Shown: positions 1-14,200 of the stretch, in pieces | How positions within the stretch are numbered: position 1 is the first letter of the stretch | Layout: each line of letters opens with the position of its first letter | Origin: Branchiostoma lanceolatum | Taxonomy: Eukaryota; Chordata; Leptocardii; Amphioxiformes; Branchiostomatidae | Reading direction: 5' to 3' | Assembly (NCBI RefSeq): GCF_035083965.1 | Contig: NC_089732.1 | Span: forward strand, 6,511,383 to 6,575,382 | Length of the DNA: 64,000 bases | Translations under genes and position numbers: made by a program | Notes under the pieces: model-generated | Databases searched by the model: none | What the model saw: the letters and a program-made list of their open reading frames with translations, nothing else | What the model was told of the DNA's origin: nothing

Positions 1-2232
1 TTACAAACATAAATGAAACATAATCAAAATCAAGTTAAAAATTTGTCATACTAGGCGTAAAGAAAGAAACATAAATTAACATTCACCAAAGAAAACAACA
101 AATCACAGAGCTAATAGAGTCCAAGCAATCTTGTTAGTTGAACTTGAATAATATTTTGGTAAATTTTACATCACTATGATCAAGGACATTATATGTACTT
201 GCTATGATGCACTGCACATTTAACTCAGTCTTTACTTTTTAAAGCACACAAGATTATTTCCTACATTCTATCACATCACCATGATCTTTTGATATGAATC
301 AAATTTTTTAAAAACATTCCTTGGTGTTATATCAACAGATCAACACAATTTCAAAGACTCTCTTCACAACAGCCTACCTCCCCCAATACAAAAAGTGTAC
401 ATTACAAGTTTTGGAACAAAGCTGGTAATTACATATTTGGGGCATTTTTCCTACTTCAAGAAAGAAACACAAGAAAAAGAACTGCAGTGTTTTACCAGAA
501 AAAAAGGAAAATATCTGTATTAGATCGGCAAAAGATTACAATAAAGCATCCTTTCCCCTAAAGAAAAGAAACTAACATGCTGGAATAGATCTAGTCAGAT
601 TATGATATTTGCTCTGACACCTAATTTGTATTTCCTAACATTTGAACATATACAATCATGCTCATCATCATCATGTTCAGTTACAACTACATATAACGAC
701 TAAATAATGCAGCGAACATTGCCAGTCGGAGGCAAGGTGGAACCGTAATACTGATACATGCAAATGCTAAATACGTTTTTGAGAGAGGCATACAATGCAT
801 GGTAAACAAAGTACAATACTGAAGCCCTTAAAAGGGAATAGCACTCTTTAGTCATTCAGTTCTTTTTACAAGAAAAGTATTTAAACAAAGACTGATACAG
901 TTGTGTGCATAGAAATATAGAGCCATTAGTTTAAAAAAATAAAACCAATTGGGTATTCGAACTCGGTTACAGAGGAAGGAATGGAAGGGTATGTTTTTGG
1001 AGCAAAACAGAGTGGGGATGTTTCAAATATTTGATTAATCATTCTTACAAAATCCAAGCTGACATGACTGTGCTGAAAGTTACACTGTTACTGGTAACAT
1101 TGGTGGCAGCCATTGTACAAACTTATGTTGCATAAACATGCAGATACAGAGAACTGGTAGTCCAAGGAATGTAATAGGAAAGTTGCAGGGATGGGGAGGT
1201 AAATGTTCTTTTAGTCTTTCAATTTCTTTATTTCTGAAGGTCTACATTTTTGTCCAATTCTGTCCAAAGTGTTTGATCAAACAGAAACTATTGCATCAGA
1301 AGACATCATTCGTATGTTGGACAGTGCAGAACAAATGTGATTCAATCGTCTACTTCTTTCTATTCATAATCACATTCTCAGTGTCAACATGACATATGGC
1401 AGTGTCATATTTTAAATCTTAGCACTCAATATAAGTATACCATAATATATGCTCTACTGTTGCTATGACTACTTTCACCATATCATATTATACATATAGC
1501 TGAAAATGCATGTTCACATGTGCAAGTTGTTTTCTACCTTTGCTGTATCTTTCACTTATAAAGACAGTCAAATGGCCCTTTCAGCAAGTTTTGTCTGAAC
1601 AACTGAAAAACTTACATTGATTCCTCTTTAGATTCTTCAAGAGAACCCGTAGAAATGTAAGTTAACAGCAAAAATTAACGACAAAATCACATAATTACCC
1701 CATTATCTTGCCAATCATGCACAGAGAGACTTTATAATATGTTTTCACATTTCATAATGTACCAACATATACTTTCTTTGAAGTAAGAATTTAGCCAAGT
1801 AATAGTTTGTACAAAGTTCAAGTCTATGATGCTACAAGTCTAACACTATGTACATCTCAAGAGAAAACGTATTCTGACAATTTGATTTGAGGGGAAAGTT
1901 CTGTCTCATCATTTTCTGTGTCTTTTGTCAGAGTTTGGACAATATTCAGCAATGTATGTTTCTTACTTTTGATAGAAGTACTTGAAATCATATATGATAA
2001 GTTACAATAATCAGAAATCTAATGACATCGAATCAAAATTATCCAAAGTACATCCATCTCATCCCTACAAATTCATTATTGACATGTTTATATATATATA
2101 ACATACTTTACATCTTACATTAACTTGATTTTGACCTTACATGTATATACTATAGATAGAGATGGTGGGATGGTGTATATATAACAATGAAGTTATTTTG
2201 GAGATTTATTGTAAGTTAAGTTATGTACAACA
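1..2232. other. 3' flank/3' UTR side of the SARA gene, no coding gene seen
   Basis: I recognise no coding exon on either strand; the short open frames are AT-rich and lack domain features. The part next to 2232 must hold the 3' UTR of the minus-strand SARA gene. Two minus-strand AATAAA signals are visible (read as TTTATT on the plus strand): one at 2205-2210, very close to the stop codon, and one at 1227-1232, which would give a roughly 1 kb 3' UTR. I cannot tell which is used. A plus-strand AATAAA near 539 could end a gene lying left of the window, but nothing else supports that. Confidence 0.5.
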
Positions 2233-5200
2233 TCAGTCCACATTGTGGAGAATGTGGAAGATGAGCTCTAGTCTGATGGGCGTGTCCTGGTTGGACGCTG
2301 CTGCGTTATGTATGACAGGGATAAGTTCATTGTCAAGGTCGGTCATGTATAGAGGTGGCAGAAACTGACTCTTGGAACCTGCTACGTAACCAACCTGAAA
2401 ACAGGGGAAAAAATGGTGAATAAACTGAGATACCGTGAATGCAGAAATGTTCTAATTTAACACTGGCTTATATCAGGAAAGTAGAAAGTTATTGTATGGC
2501 TAAATGAAACATTTAGAACACCCCACCTCGTCCCTGTCGATGTTAACCCTCAGGCCCAGTTTGTTCATCCCTGCCTCCCTCAGGGAGTCCAGGTGTTGCA
2601 CCAGCGCCACACAGGTTGCCGTGGCGATAGACTCCGCCAGCCTGCTCAGTTCCATGGGCTCACACTGGGGCATGGAGTCCTGAGGAAGGGGTTAAAAACC
2701 ATTGAATATCAGCTCAGAAAAGAACAAGAGATAGTCATACCTTCAAGTGCCAGACTTATCAACCAAGGATTGATTTGTTCATATTTTCCTAGAACTATCA
2801 TAGAGTGGAACTCGTTATCCAACATCTTCATTAGATAGCTTTAAACAACCAAACACATGCAGTTGGATATGCGAAGGTTAGATGTGACAGGTCGTTCGGT
2901 ATAATATAACCAGTTGCTGCCGCGCCACGTGCCTGCGAAGCTGGTGTGTTACGCCAAAGGGCAGTCACTTTTCTGTTTTCAGTCAAAGCATGCATTGTTT
3001 TCCCCTACCTCAGTTTGCAAGAAGAAGACTTCTGTCCAGCGAATGGTCCTGTGTTCCCCAGCAAAGTCCATGCCACTGTGCACATGGATGTTGGTCAAGC
3101 CTTCCATGGACTGGCCATCGATAGGACTTGTCACCCTACAATAACAAAGGCATACATCAGTGTCAGTATAAGTATACTCTAACAAATAGTTACGCCTGAT
3201 AGTGGTCATAGTGGTTATACAGAGTCTGATATAGTTACAGAAATAGACATATCAGGAATTTCACTGAAAGGTTGAAGAATAAGAAATGTAAGTGTGACAA
3301 AAAAACAATCAACCAATAAATTTGTCAATGGCTTGTTTTTTATCAACCAAGCTGAAAACATGATGTTACATTTGACTATGAACACTGAGGACAAAGCACC
3401 AAATAGATAATTTATATCAGATTACAAACTACTGTACATTCATCTACATTTCTGGTCGTTTTGTTTGGTGATAGGAGGGGAAAGAAGGTTTTTACGGTGT
3501 TCTAAATTTGTGGTTGAAACAATTCTGTAGTACAGTAGTAATGCATAGGAAACGTATATTTGCGGTTTCATAAGTTTACGAAGGAGAGGTCAACGCAACA
3601 ATCACAATAATAAAACTGCCACAAACATTTCAAGAATTACAGTACTCCACAGAAAGCAAGGTTCTACGGTGTAACATCATCATCAACATCATCATGGGTT
3701 ACCCCCATCAGGGGCAAAGTAGGAAGAGAGTAGCCCAAACTACGGCGGGCAGGCCTCCAGGCCTCCAGCCTGCCATGGAACTACTCAATGGAACATACAT
3801 ACCCAATGTTCATCTTGCGGTCGTCCTCCACCCAGCGAACCTCCACCGTCTCGTCGGGTTCCTCGGCAGCCGTGCTCCCACAGCCGATGGTGTAGTCCTT
3901 CATGTTCCGCAGCGCCTGGCGGAGCTCCGACATTGTCTCCGGCAGGATCTGCACCATCACTCCATCTGTAGGGCGCAACAAGAAGAAACTTTGATGAAGG
4001 TCAGACATCCAGGCAAAAAAAACAATTTGTAATTTTTCTTTCCACTTATCATAAATCTACAGTCCTTGATAATCTGTCCCTAGAATAAATGAAAGAAGTG
4101 GCACATGATTAAGTTTTCCTTGTCTTGCACCAAAAACAGTTACTCAAGCAACTGGATAAGATTTTGAAACAGATGTTTTAGACAGCATTCGCTGTCTTTT
4201 GCCAGTACATTGAATGCTGTCTGAAACGTCTAACTCTTTTTTTATAATTTTACATACTGAATAATCACATGATGGCCAAACTTCAGACATGAAATATCCC
4301 AAAATCTTTTGTAAATGCATCTAAGTTTGCATGGTTCTAATTTGGAGAAAAAATGGAGTGTTCACGTATGAAACAATATTAGTGCAACAGAAACACAGGC
4401 AAAAAAACGCCACAATACAACCTTGGCAAACATTTCTGCATTTACAGTATCTAAAATTCAGCTTACCCTCTACAATACTGGACTTTCCCCTCAGCCCAGC
4501 TGTAGTCTTCAGGGATCCGTTAAACACGATGAAGCTGGCACCCGTCACCTTCCGCTGGCGGTTCTGGATGCTGATGGCCTGGGTCTGGTACGCGCCCTCG
4601 TCGTTCTGTATACACACGAGATGGGAGTCCGCCTCCTCGCTGAAGTTAGAGCCCCAGGAGAGGACGTGTTCGTTACAGTTGTTCAGCACCTTCATCATCT
4701 GGAAACAGGTAGAAGAAATAATCAAAACAAAAATCAAACAGTCAGACTAACAGATAGAAAACACTTCAGTTTGGCACTTGAAGACAAGTTTAGCATAGAG
4801 CAAAAGAAAGCAGAATACTGTAATTCTTGTTTCTTTCACTGTAACTTTATGCTCACTGTTTTCACGGTCACCTTATATAAAAGAATGGATCAAGAAGCAA
4901 GGGAAACTGTGGCTAAGTAATAAAATAAGAGGGTTTCTCTTGAGACCAAACAAACAGTAATTTTGTTGGAACAAGGCACTTACATCATCATATCTGTTGC
5001 TGGGTATCCTGACCAGAGTTCTCTTGTCCTCCAGTAGTATGACCACACCCCTCACCTGCCCCAACATGTACTGGAAGTTACGGAAATCCTGCAGATGAAG
5101 GAAAAGTGTAAGCACTCAGATTGTACTGACAGAATAATGATTCTGTTGGAAGGAAGTACAAAATGTCAACATTTCCTTGATAGATATGCCATACAGGGTT

Positions 5201-8200
5201 CTATAGCTAGCTTGAAATTTGTTTCCATCATCCCAATGCCAATTGACGGAAAGATCCTACAAAGAGTCTTCTTTTTTCTGTCACTTTGTACAAACTTACA
5301 TCTTTACTCATGGATTTTTGTCCATCAAGGTTGACAGAATGGTCTAAAAAGTTTCCATAAAAAATTATGCAACGAAATTCCATCTAATTATGGAATGACG
5401 GGTGCTGGCTAGATCCCTGATGTCATATGACAGACCCAAAAAAGTGTTTATGGTAGTATACATTAAACCCTATATATATATATATAACATACAATGTTAC
5501 ATATTGTGGCTAAGGGCCAGAATGAACTAGAATTGGGAATTGTACCTTGATTTCTGGTAACATGATCAGGGCCAGATCCTGAGACCATTGAGACATGTCA
5601 AGTTGTGTGTGACAAAAACATGAACAGTACTGCTTTGATTAATTTTAAAAGTGTGGGCAACTCACAGCCAGTAGGTTCATGATGGTGTGTCCGATCTCAC
5701 AGTACACGGGTTTGCGGAACCGCACACTGAAGAGGGGACAGGGGTAGTCTGAGGGCAGGAGAAAATGTGAAAAAATGTGAGTAGATGTACATGTTGGAAA
5801 AAGAAATCAATGAATCTTTCTGTCTATGCAAGGTACACAGGCAAGCAACTGGATAAAATTTGGAAATGGTCAGACATTTCAGACAGCATCCGCTGTCTTT
5901 CGTCAGTGACGAAACGTATCTGGAGGTTTTAAATCTTTCTGTCTCTTTCTATGTCTTTGCCAGGGTTATTGCTAAAAGCTAACAGGCCTTCCATTCCTAC
6001 AAATACTTGCTTTACAGAATTCTGCATGCTACTTCTTTCCCACTATAGTCTGCTGCATGTGATGACCACAGACTTAGCAGACCATAATGTACCCCTGGCC
6101 ATAATACACCTGGGTAGCTTCCGGCCAGGGGTGTATTCTGGCCTGCTACACCAGTACATACATAACATCATCATCATTGATCGTCTGTGCAGCAGGCGAC
6201 TGTGACTTTCTTCCAGTTCTTTTTGTCTTTGGCCAGATGAACAATTTGCTTTGGTGTAAGCTGTATATACATACATGTACATATACTTGTACACAAAAAA
6301 AAATTTAACTCACATCTGAACTCTGCCCCCAGCCTGAGCATGAGACGAATGGGGAAGACCTTTGCCCAGGGTGTTTCCCACTTCTGCAGCAGCACCCCCA
6401 CCACGTAGGGAGGGTCCGGCAGGATCAGGCGCTGGGTGCACTGGAAGGTGGGCTGGATGTACAGGAAGCCTCCGTGCTCACGGCTTCCCAGGAACGGCTG
6501 GTTGAAGATGGTGTGGCCCAGGTCTCCCACTGTGTTACCTGCAAACACAGGAGAAATATAACCTCCATTTACATTAATCCGCCGGGTTACATAAATCCGC
6601 CACTTTGAAAAACAGTGTATTTGAGAGATCTCTAGTGCACCATCCCTAGGTACGCAAAGGATCAATGATAACCAATCACTTCTAAACAAAAACTTGCGAG
6701 AGTTACAGACACGTGACCTTATTGACACACGTCTTTACGGACATGTGACGTCAGCAATTGGTCAAATGTGCCATAAATGATACATGGCAGATAAAATCCA
6801 TTTGGTTGTGTAGCTGAGAGTCCATTATATAGAGCTTGGTATTTGCCTCTTAAACTTTTTTCTATTCTAACTTTTCCTGAGAGCCAATTATATAGTGTTA
6901 GCCTCTCAAATTTTTTTCTAGTCTAACCTTTCCTGAGAGTCCATTATACTACGTTTGCCTGTGAAACTTTGTTTCTAGTCTGACCTTTGCCTGCCTCCTC
7001 ATACACCATTTGCAGGTGGGCAAAGATGTCGCGCGGGATGACGTCGTCGTCGGGCATGGCCTCCAGCAGGATGACCACCTCGTCCTGGCTGACGGTGTGC
7101 ATACCACGGGTGGAGAAGCACCAGCACAGCCTGTTCACACAGCACGACACTGGGGGAAACAACAGGCAAGGGACATGTGAAAAAGAGTGTCAACTTGTGA
7201 AAAAGGATAGTAAATTTTATAACACCTGAAACCACACACACACAGAAATCAAGGTAGACATCCTTTTTTTCATCCAATATCAAAATCATGTCAAGTTCTA
7301 GATATGTTGTATCATATATATTATATAGTTCATGAATCTTGGAGGACTGTCTCCAGCGTTTAATTGTTTTTTGTCCCGCTAATCTTTCTGGGAGTCCAAT
7401 TTTTTTTTGCTAGATCTGTCATTTTAAGCTTACAAAAAGACATTTTCATCAAGTCATGAAGTTTAGATTTTTGGAATATCTTGTTTGTCCCAACAAGAAA
7501 ATTTCCATCCTTTGACAGATCCTGATGACAGCCCTTGTATCTCGACAGCAGACATGTAAGGAAAGCTTTGAAAGAGAAATGTTTTACTCACAGTTGATGA
7601 CCTTGACCAGCACCACTAGGTTTGGGTTGGCCAGAAACATGACAGGGTCAGTCTCCTCCCTCTTTATCTCCGCCAGGGTTCTGTCAGGGTCTGGCTCTGA
7701 ATCTACCTCGTAGTCTGTATTAGAACAAGGCAAGTTTTAAAAAAGATGCTAGTAGTACATATCTAAGTAACACAAGAATGTCAGTAGTAGGAATACAGCA
7801 TGATCTGTGACTTATGAAATAGAAAACAATACAGTCAGATTTCAGTATGATAAACAGCAAAAACTACTTTAGCAGCGAAATCAAATAATTACCATGACCA
7901 TAGTCTTTCTGATAATTCATTTACCTCTAATTAGTCTAAGCTGACTAGTCAAATCTTGTACCATTTTCTAGCAATGACTGTATGACTGTAAAATTAGCCT
8001 GTTCAAATCTGTTATCCAAAAGAGAGGTGCATGTATGACTCTAACTCTGAATGTGAATTAAGTACATACACATGGCTTGTTATGAAATATCTAACAGAAG
8101 TGCATAAGAAATTATACATATTTTATTGGTATTAGCAGACGAAGCACATAAACATGTTAGTTAGTGAACATGTACTAACCTCCTTTGTCTCCTATGGACA

Positions 8201-11200
8201 AAATGACTGGAGGCAGTCTGTCTTCCTCCTCAGGAATTAGACTCTTTGTTCTCGATGACTGACGTGACCTTGGGGGTGACCTTTGGCTCCCTGTTTTCCG
8301 TGGACTTCCTCCGTGGCGGGGACTTCCCGACTGCCTCTGTAGAAAACATTCGGAGAAATAATGAGAACAAAATCAACCTGTCGCTTTAACTCACCTAGAA
8401 GTTAGGTAGATATATTCTACATTCTCTACGCTTTCAACAGCTTATATCATGTTTTCATATTCAAGAGGGAGTTAAGGTTGATTTGCTTGAAACCCGCTGC
8501 TTGGTTCCATTTGATATGAAAACATATTAAGAATACACTTTCAGACAAAGCAGAATCTCCTTTAGCAAGTTGAATGGATAACTGGACATCAAAACAAGTA
8601 AAAGGTATAAACCAGTCTAGCACAGTCATTCGGTGCAGACTGTCAAGTTCATCTGTTTTACATTGTTTTTTCCCACCAATTCAAACATGCCATGTTTTGT
8701 GGCGGCTTCCAAAAAAGCAAGAACAAAGAAGTGCATTACAATGTTGGGAAGTTTTCTTTTGTTGCCAAAGGAACATATGTTTGAATCTCACCTCTGAATG
8801 TTGACCTCTGTTTTTGGAGGGACTCAGTCTAGCCCTAGTCTCAGTTGTTTTACTGGGGGACCCCTTATGTTGAGGGGATGTGTTTGGTGCGGCTCTGGGT
8901 CTCACGGCAGCTGCCCCCTGGGGGGTGGTGATAGGGTGGGAGGGGGTGGAGGGGGTAGAGGAGTCGGAGGTCCCGTCTCCACCGGGGATACTTCCGTCAG
9001 AAAATCTCACATGCCGTCCCTCTCTCTGGGCAACACCTGTATAATGATTTCATCAAAGTGAAACTTTAAGAAGTTGCAAAAAAAAGGTCCTTTTTTTACA
9101 CATGGTAAAACATCTAGTCAATGGCTTTATATTTTAAAAGTAATAGGGAGAATAGATCTAAAACATATGTATACTGCATGCAGTACACTTTTTCAGGAAA
9201 TAGTACTATTTACTGTAAATTGTTTGAAGTTTGCTGGGACTTAAGTTTGCAGTAGGAGAGGAAAGAACTGGCTTATGGTTGACAACCTGTCAGCCTACCA
9301 TCAAGCTACGCCATCTATGTGCAAGCATGGCTAATCCTTGCAAGATGGGGAACAACAAACGATAAACTGGACAATCTGAGAGTTGTGGTTGAGCTCACAT
9401 CGCAAAAATCATAAACATAAATCAATCATGAATTTTTCACAATTTACAGTAGTTTCTACCTACCCAAAGCACCTTGGGGCCTTCCTCCCACAGGGACCAG
9501 GACACTCGGGGGTGGCCTCTGCAGTGCTTCCTGTGCCTGCTGCATAGGTGGGAGAGTGGAGCAGTACTCCATGGGGTTGTTAGGGTTGGGAGAAGCCTGA
9601 CCTGAAGACGGGGTGACCTGGCTGATGCCTGCAATCTGACCTCTGGCCTGGGCTGCAAACAACAAGAAAGTCACGTTTACTCCAATAATGGCACATGCTA
9701 AAATGCAAAAATTAACAAACTTTCCCCAGCTAAAAAAGGCAGTTGAGAGCGCATAACACAGCAAATTCTACATAACAGAATGATTACAAATGTAGATTTT
9801 CATTTCTTCTAGGGATCCGTTCTTAAACACTGTTGCAACCAACGGTACTAGTCTAGAACAAACCAAAAATCAAACAACAGATTTAAACTAAAGTATTCTA
9901 CATGTACCTCTATGTAGAATGTAGCACAGCATAAAATATTTTCAGAAAAAAGCTATTTATATGTTTTTAGGGGTCTTGAATAGCACTGCAGTCAGTACAG
10001 CGAATGGAAATATCATTATTTGGATGAACATTAGTATCTGTATTCTGTATCTGTATAGCCAGTATAACCGCCATTCGGCGTAACACACCAGCAACACAAT
10101 GAATATAAATGCACATGGTTTACATGGTATGCATAATGTACATCTTGGTACCTCTCTGTAGAATGTTGTAGCATGTTGAGCAGACGCGCGCTGACTTGTT
10201 GTCCATGTACGCCAGACGCGCCTTCTGACTACAGCAGGCCGAACACAGCACCTTCCCGCAGGCCCTGCAGTGGTGCCGCCGCTTGGTGAACGTGAACTTG
10301 GCCTCACACTTCATGCAGTTTGGTGCATCCTCATCGGGGACCCACACTGGGGCCTCCCAGCCAATATCTGATGGCAGAACTGAACGAGAGAAAATCAGAA
10401 CATGATAAGAAAAAAATACAACAAAGGTTATGCAATTCCAAAGACTTGACAATGCTAGGGCATTGAGATATGTTGATTAGTGGTCTGATGATCATTCTGT
10501 ATATGGCACAAACAAGTGTCGCAGTTAGATGGAAAAATCAGTTGGAGGGTTCATAGAATGACCCTCGGTTCAGGTGTGATGCTAATTGAACGTAAAGCTT
10601 TTGATGCAGAAAATTAGGATTACATCTTACTGGCAAGAGGCAGTCATGATAACAGTGAAGCCAATTAAATGGAATCACAGAAAACTCATAGAAGACAGCA
10701 CAGTTAGGATTATGGACACCAGCCGGCCAAATGATGAGAATTTTCTTTGGTTCAGATTGGATTGGACACAAAGAAAAGGAACAGAAACTCGACTGCCATC
10801 TCACCTGAACTGAGGTCATCCCTGAACATCTCCACATTGGGCGGGAACCCAACATCCTCCGGGGAGGCCACACCCAGGGGAGGGTGTGGGGGCATCCTGA
10901 CTCCGTCCTGTGGCATGTCCTGGTGAGGGGCTTGTCTCGTGTCCCACGGCTCACAGTAGTCTGTGATTGGTTGTTGTTGTTGATCGTGTTCCATCTGTCC
11001 ACTGATCGCCATGTTGGCCACTGCTGTCTGCATACTTCTGTCTCCATCCACAGCAGATTCAGTCTGGTTTGGTTGCTGGGTGTGACCGGGTGGTTGCTGG
11101 GTGTAACTGGGTGGTTGCTGGGTGTGACCGGGTGGTTGCTGGCTGTGACTAGGGTTGTCTCCAAGTGTGGCTGTCCCCTGTAACGAAGGGTTTGTTCCGT

Positions 11201-14200
11201 CCTCACCATAGTGTGCTCCTGCAGAGCTCAGGCTCTGCGCACCGTCGAGCGAAGCAGAAATCCCCTGCCCCTCGGGATTACCCCCACCCTCCCCCTCCCC
11301 TCCCTGTTGATGTACTGTTGCTTTAATGTCCACGGGCAGTCCCAGCATCCTCTCTGTCTCCGTTGCACGGTTAACCGTGCTTCCAGCTTTCTCTTCACTC
11401 CAAGCTGCTGCCTCTATGTTCTTTCCTACCAAACCTGACGCTGAAAAATCTTCAACAGTTCTCAGACCATCACCATGGTCTAGTCTACCTGTTGCCATTG
11501 TATCTGCGATGCCTTCGTCGAGGTTGCCATCGTTTGCTATGATGTCAGAGAGCTTTCTGGACTCAATTTGAAATCTTTCTTCCAATCCCTCCTTCACGTA
11601 AGTCTCAGAATTCCCAGCTTTTTGTTCAATAGTCCTGTCATCAAGAATACTGTTAACAGGTGATGTTGCAGCAGCTGTCTGTGACATTCTACAACGTTCC
11701 TCTTCTTCTTCCATTGATGTTATAGTATCAGTTGGACTGGTGCTTGCCTGCGCACTGAAAAAGGGATCAGCATCAGATAGTTCTCCAACTACAGTCACCC
11801 CACCCTCTGGGCTGGTTTTTCCTTCATTGTTGTTCAATACCTGGTCTGACTTTTGCTCTTTCCTCTCACCACCAGAAGTTGGAAGGAAGAGAGTAACTGG
11901 TAGCTGTGAAACACTCGTTACAGACCCTTCTTGGCTTGACTTTTCCATGACTTGTTCCAACACTGCATCTGATTTAGGAACCCTAGCATCCTCTCTGCCT
12001 GCCTCCACCATGCTCTCATTCCCAGAGTTGCCAAGGCCAACTCCCTCTGTCCCAAGGTAAGCATCTATTTCTGCATCATCAAACTCTTCCTCTACCTCTG
12101 CCTCTGGAGTGAAGCCTATCATTTGAGCCCCGCCCTTTGCTTGTTCTACGCCATCTACATTTTCTGCCATTTTCAAGTCCTCTGTGGCAGTTTGCTCTAC
12201 TTCATTCTTCTGCACTGAAATATTTCCTGTTGCAGTTGCGCCCCCTAGCACATTCCCATTGCCCTTCAATGCCGCTGATGTCATTTTGGAGTTCTGAGTC
12301 ATGCCCGTGTTTCCATCCCCAACACTTGTATCATTGGAATGAATTGGCTCACTTGATTTATCATCTTCCAATACAACACTTTCTTCAATTCCTTGACTTC
12401 TGTATGCTACTTGTTCAGGTGGTATTGTTGCCTTATTGTCAGATAACACTACAGTCTGTTCTACATTGGGAATACTAATGCTTGAATTGATGGCTGTTAC
12501 AGTTAACTGGCTATTCTCAACTTTTCTACCAATGTCCTCCTTAGTAACAATGTTCGCAGTCATGTTGTTTTCCAGTCCCTGTTTCTGCCCTTCTCCTTTG
12601 TTTTCCTTCTCAGTTGCTCCCAGAATGTTCATACCTGTAGTTGGTGCTATAACATTCCTTCTTTCACCTGTGTCTTGGACTATGTCTTCTAGATCTGTTT
12701 TACCACTTCTTGAGTTTGACAGGCTGGATATTTGTGCTTTTGGGGCTGGTTTCCCTCCAAGATTGACTTCTAAAGAAGCTGCTGACTGCAGACCTCCCTC
12801 TCCCATTGTGTTAACAGTGATAGGGGCAGATTCAAAGCTCACATTTGGATTACCAGAGGACAGTGCCGGCTGTGTATCCCTGTCTTTTTTAAGGATCTGG
12901 GAAGTCATCATGTATTTTACTAATTCGTCAGCAGTAGCTTGAGCTTGGATATTTGTTGTTACAGGCTTTGCCAGTCCAATGCTGGGATACATGGTTCCTT
13001 CCCCACCAACGATGCCAGGTGATATCGAAGCTACACCGCCAGTTCCTAAAGTCGTCTGGAGGCCGGTAGTCTGAGGATACAATCCACCACCTTTCACACT
13101 ACTGGTTATTCCAACTTTGCCTTCGGTAGCAATATTGGCCATTTGGGTTAATGTTGCTGTTTGTGGGTAGAGCCCATCACCTTTGAGTCCAACAACATTT
13201 GATTCTATGGTGGGTTGTGTTAGGTCAGCTGCTGGGTACAGGCCAGTTGAGGCTGGTACAGAAGGATACATCCCTTGCCCTACGCCGACTATTGTGCCAG
13301 TCCCAGTGCTACTCACACCTTGTGTCAGTCCTGCTGACATAGGATACAGGTCAGGTTTAACCATTGCTGTACTATTTGGGACCTGAGCTTCAGGAGTTGC
13401 TAGGTTCACTGGTTTTGGTGGGGATGAGCTTCTCCCAACACTGGGGTATGCTCCACCGTGGAGTGACATGGATGGTTGGGTGTTGAGCGATGGCACTGAG
13501 GACTGAACCTGGCTGTCTAGCATTGGCCCTGGAAGTTGAAAGTCAGGTTGCCTAACAGTAGGATGTTGTGACACACCTGGTAGAGGGTGGGGGATAAGAC
13601 CTCCAGCTGCTGGATAGCTGTTCAACCCTGTCTGGGCCTGGAAACTGCTGTTTCCTACATGTGGTTGGTAACTGCCCATTGGTGGCTGAGTTGGAAAGCT
13701 GTTCACCCCTCCCTGTTCAGAATAGCTGTTCTGTCCTGCCACTGTTTGGTAGCTGCTCAGAGCCTGTTGTTCCTGAAGGTTGTTCACAGCTACTTGAGCT
13801 TGATGTGTGTTCATTCCCGGCTGTCCTTGGTACCCATGGAAGGTGCCTGCTCCCGTTGTCTGATAGTTTACAAGTCCCGCTTGTGATTGGTAGTTACTGG
13901 CAGTGGATGTCCCCAAAAGCTGTCCTGTTGGGCCATTCACATTGGAGTGACCTGGATATCCCTTTACTTGACTCTGAGCACCAAAGCTTGCCATCCCACC
14001 GTCCCCACCACTATAGTTGCCGCCATTGTACACAGCGCCCCCTGTGGGATGCTGCAGCACTGCAGCAGGGTGGTACTGGGGACTAGCCCTTGCTCCATCT
14101 CCTGTTATGACAGGGTAGAAGCCTGCCAGGCTGCTGTCTGGGGCTCGGTTACCAGGTGCATTGGTTTGTGGAGCTTGAGCTGGTGGTGTTGGCTTGGCTG

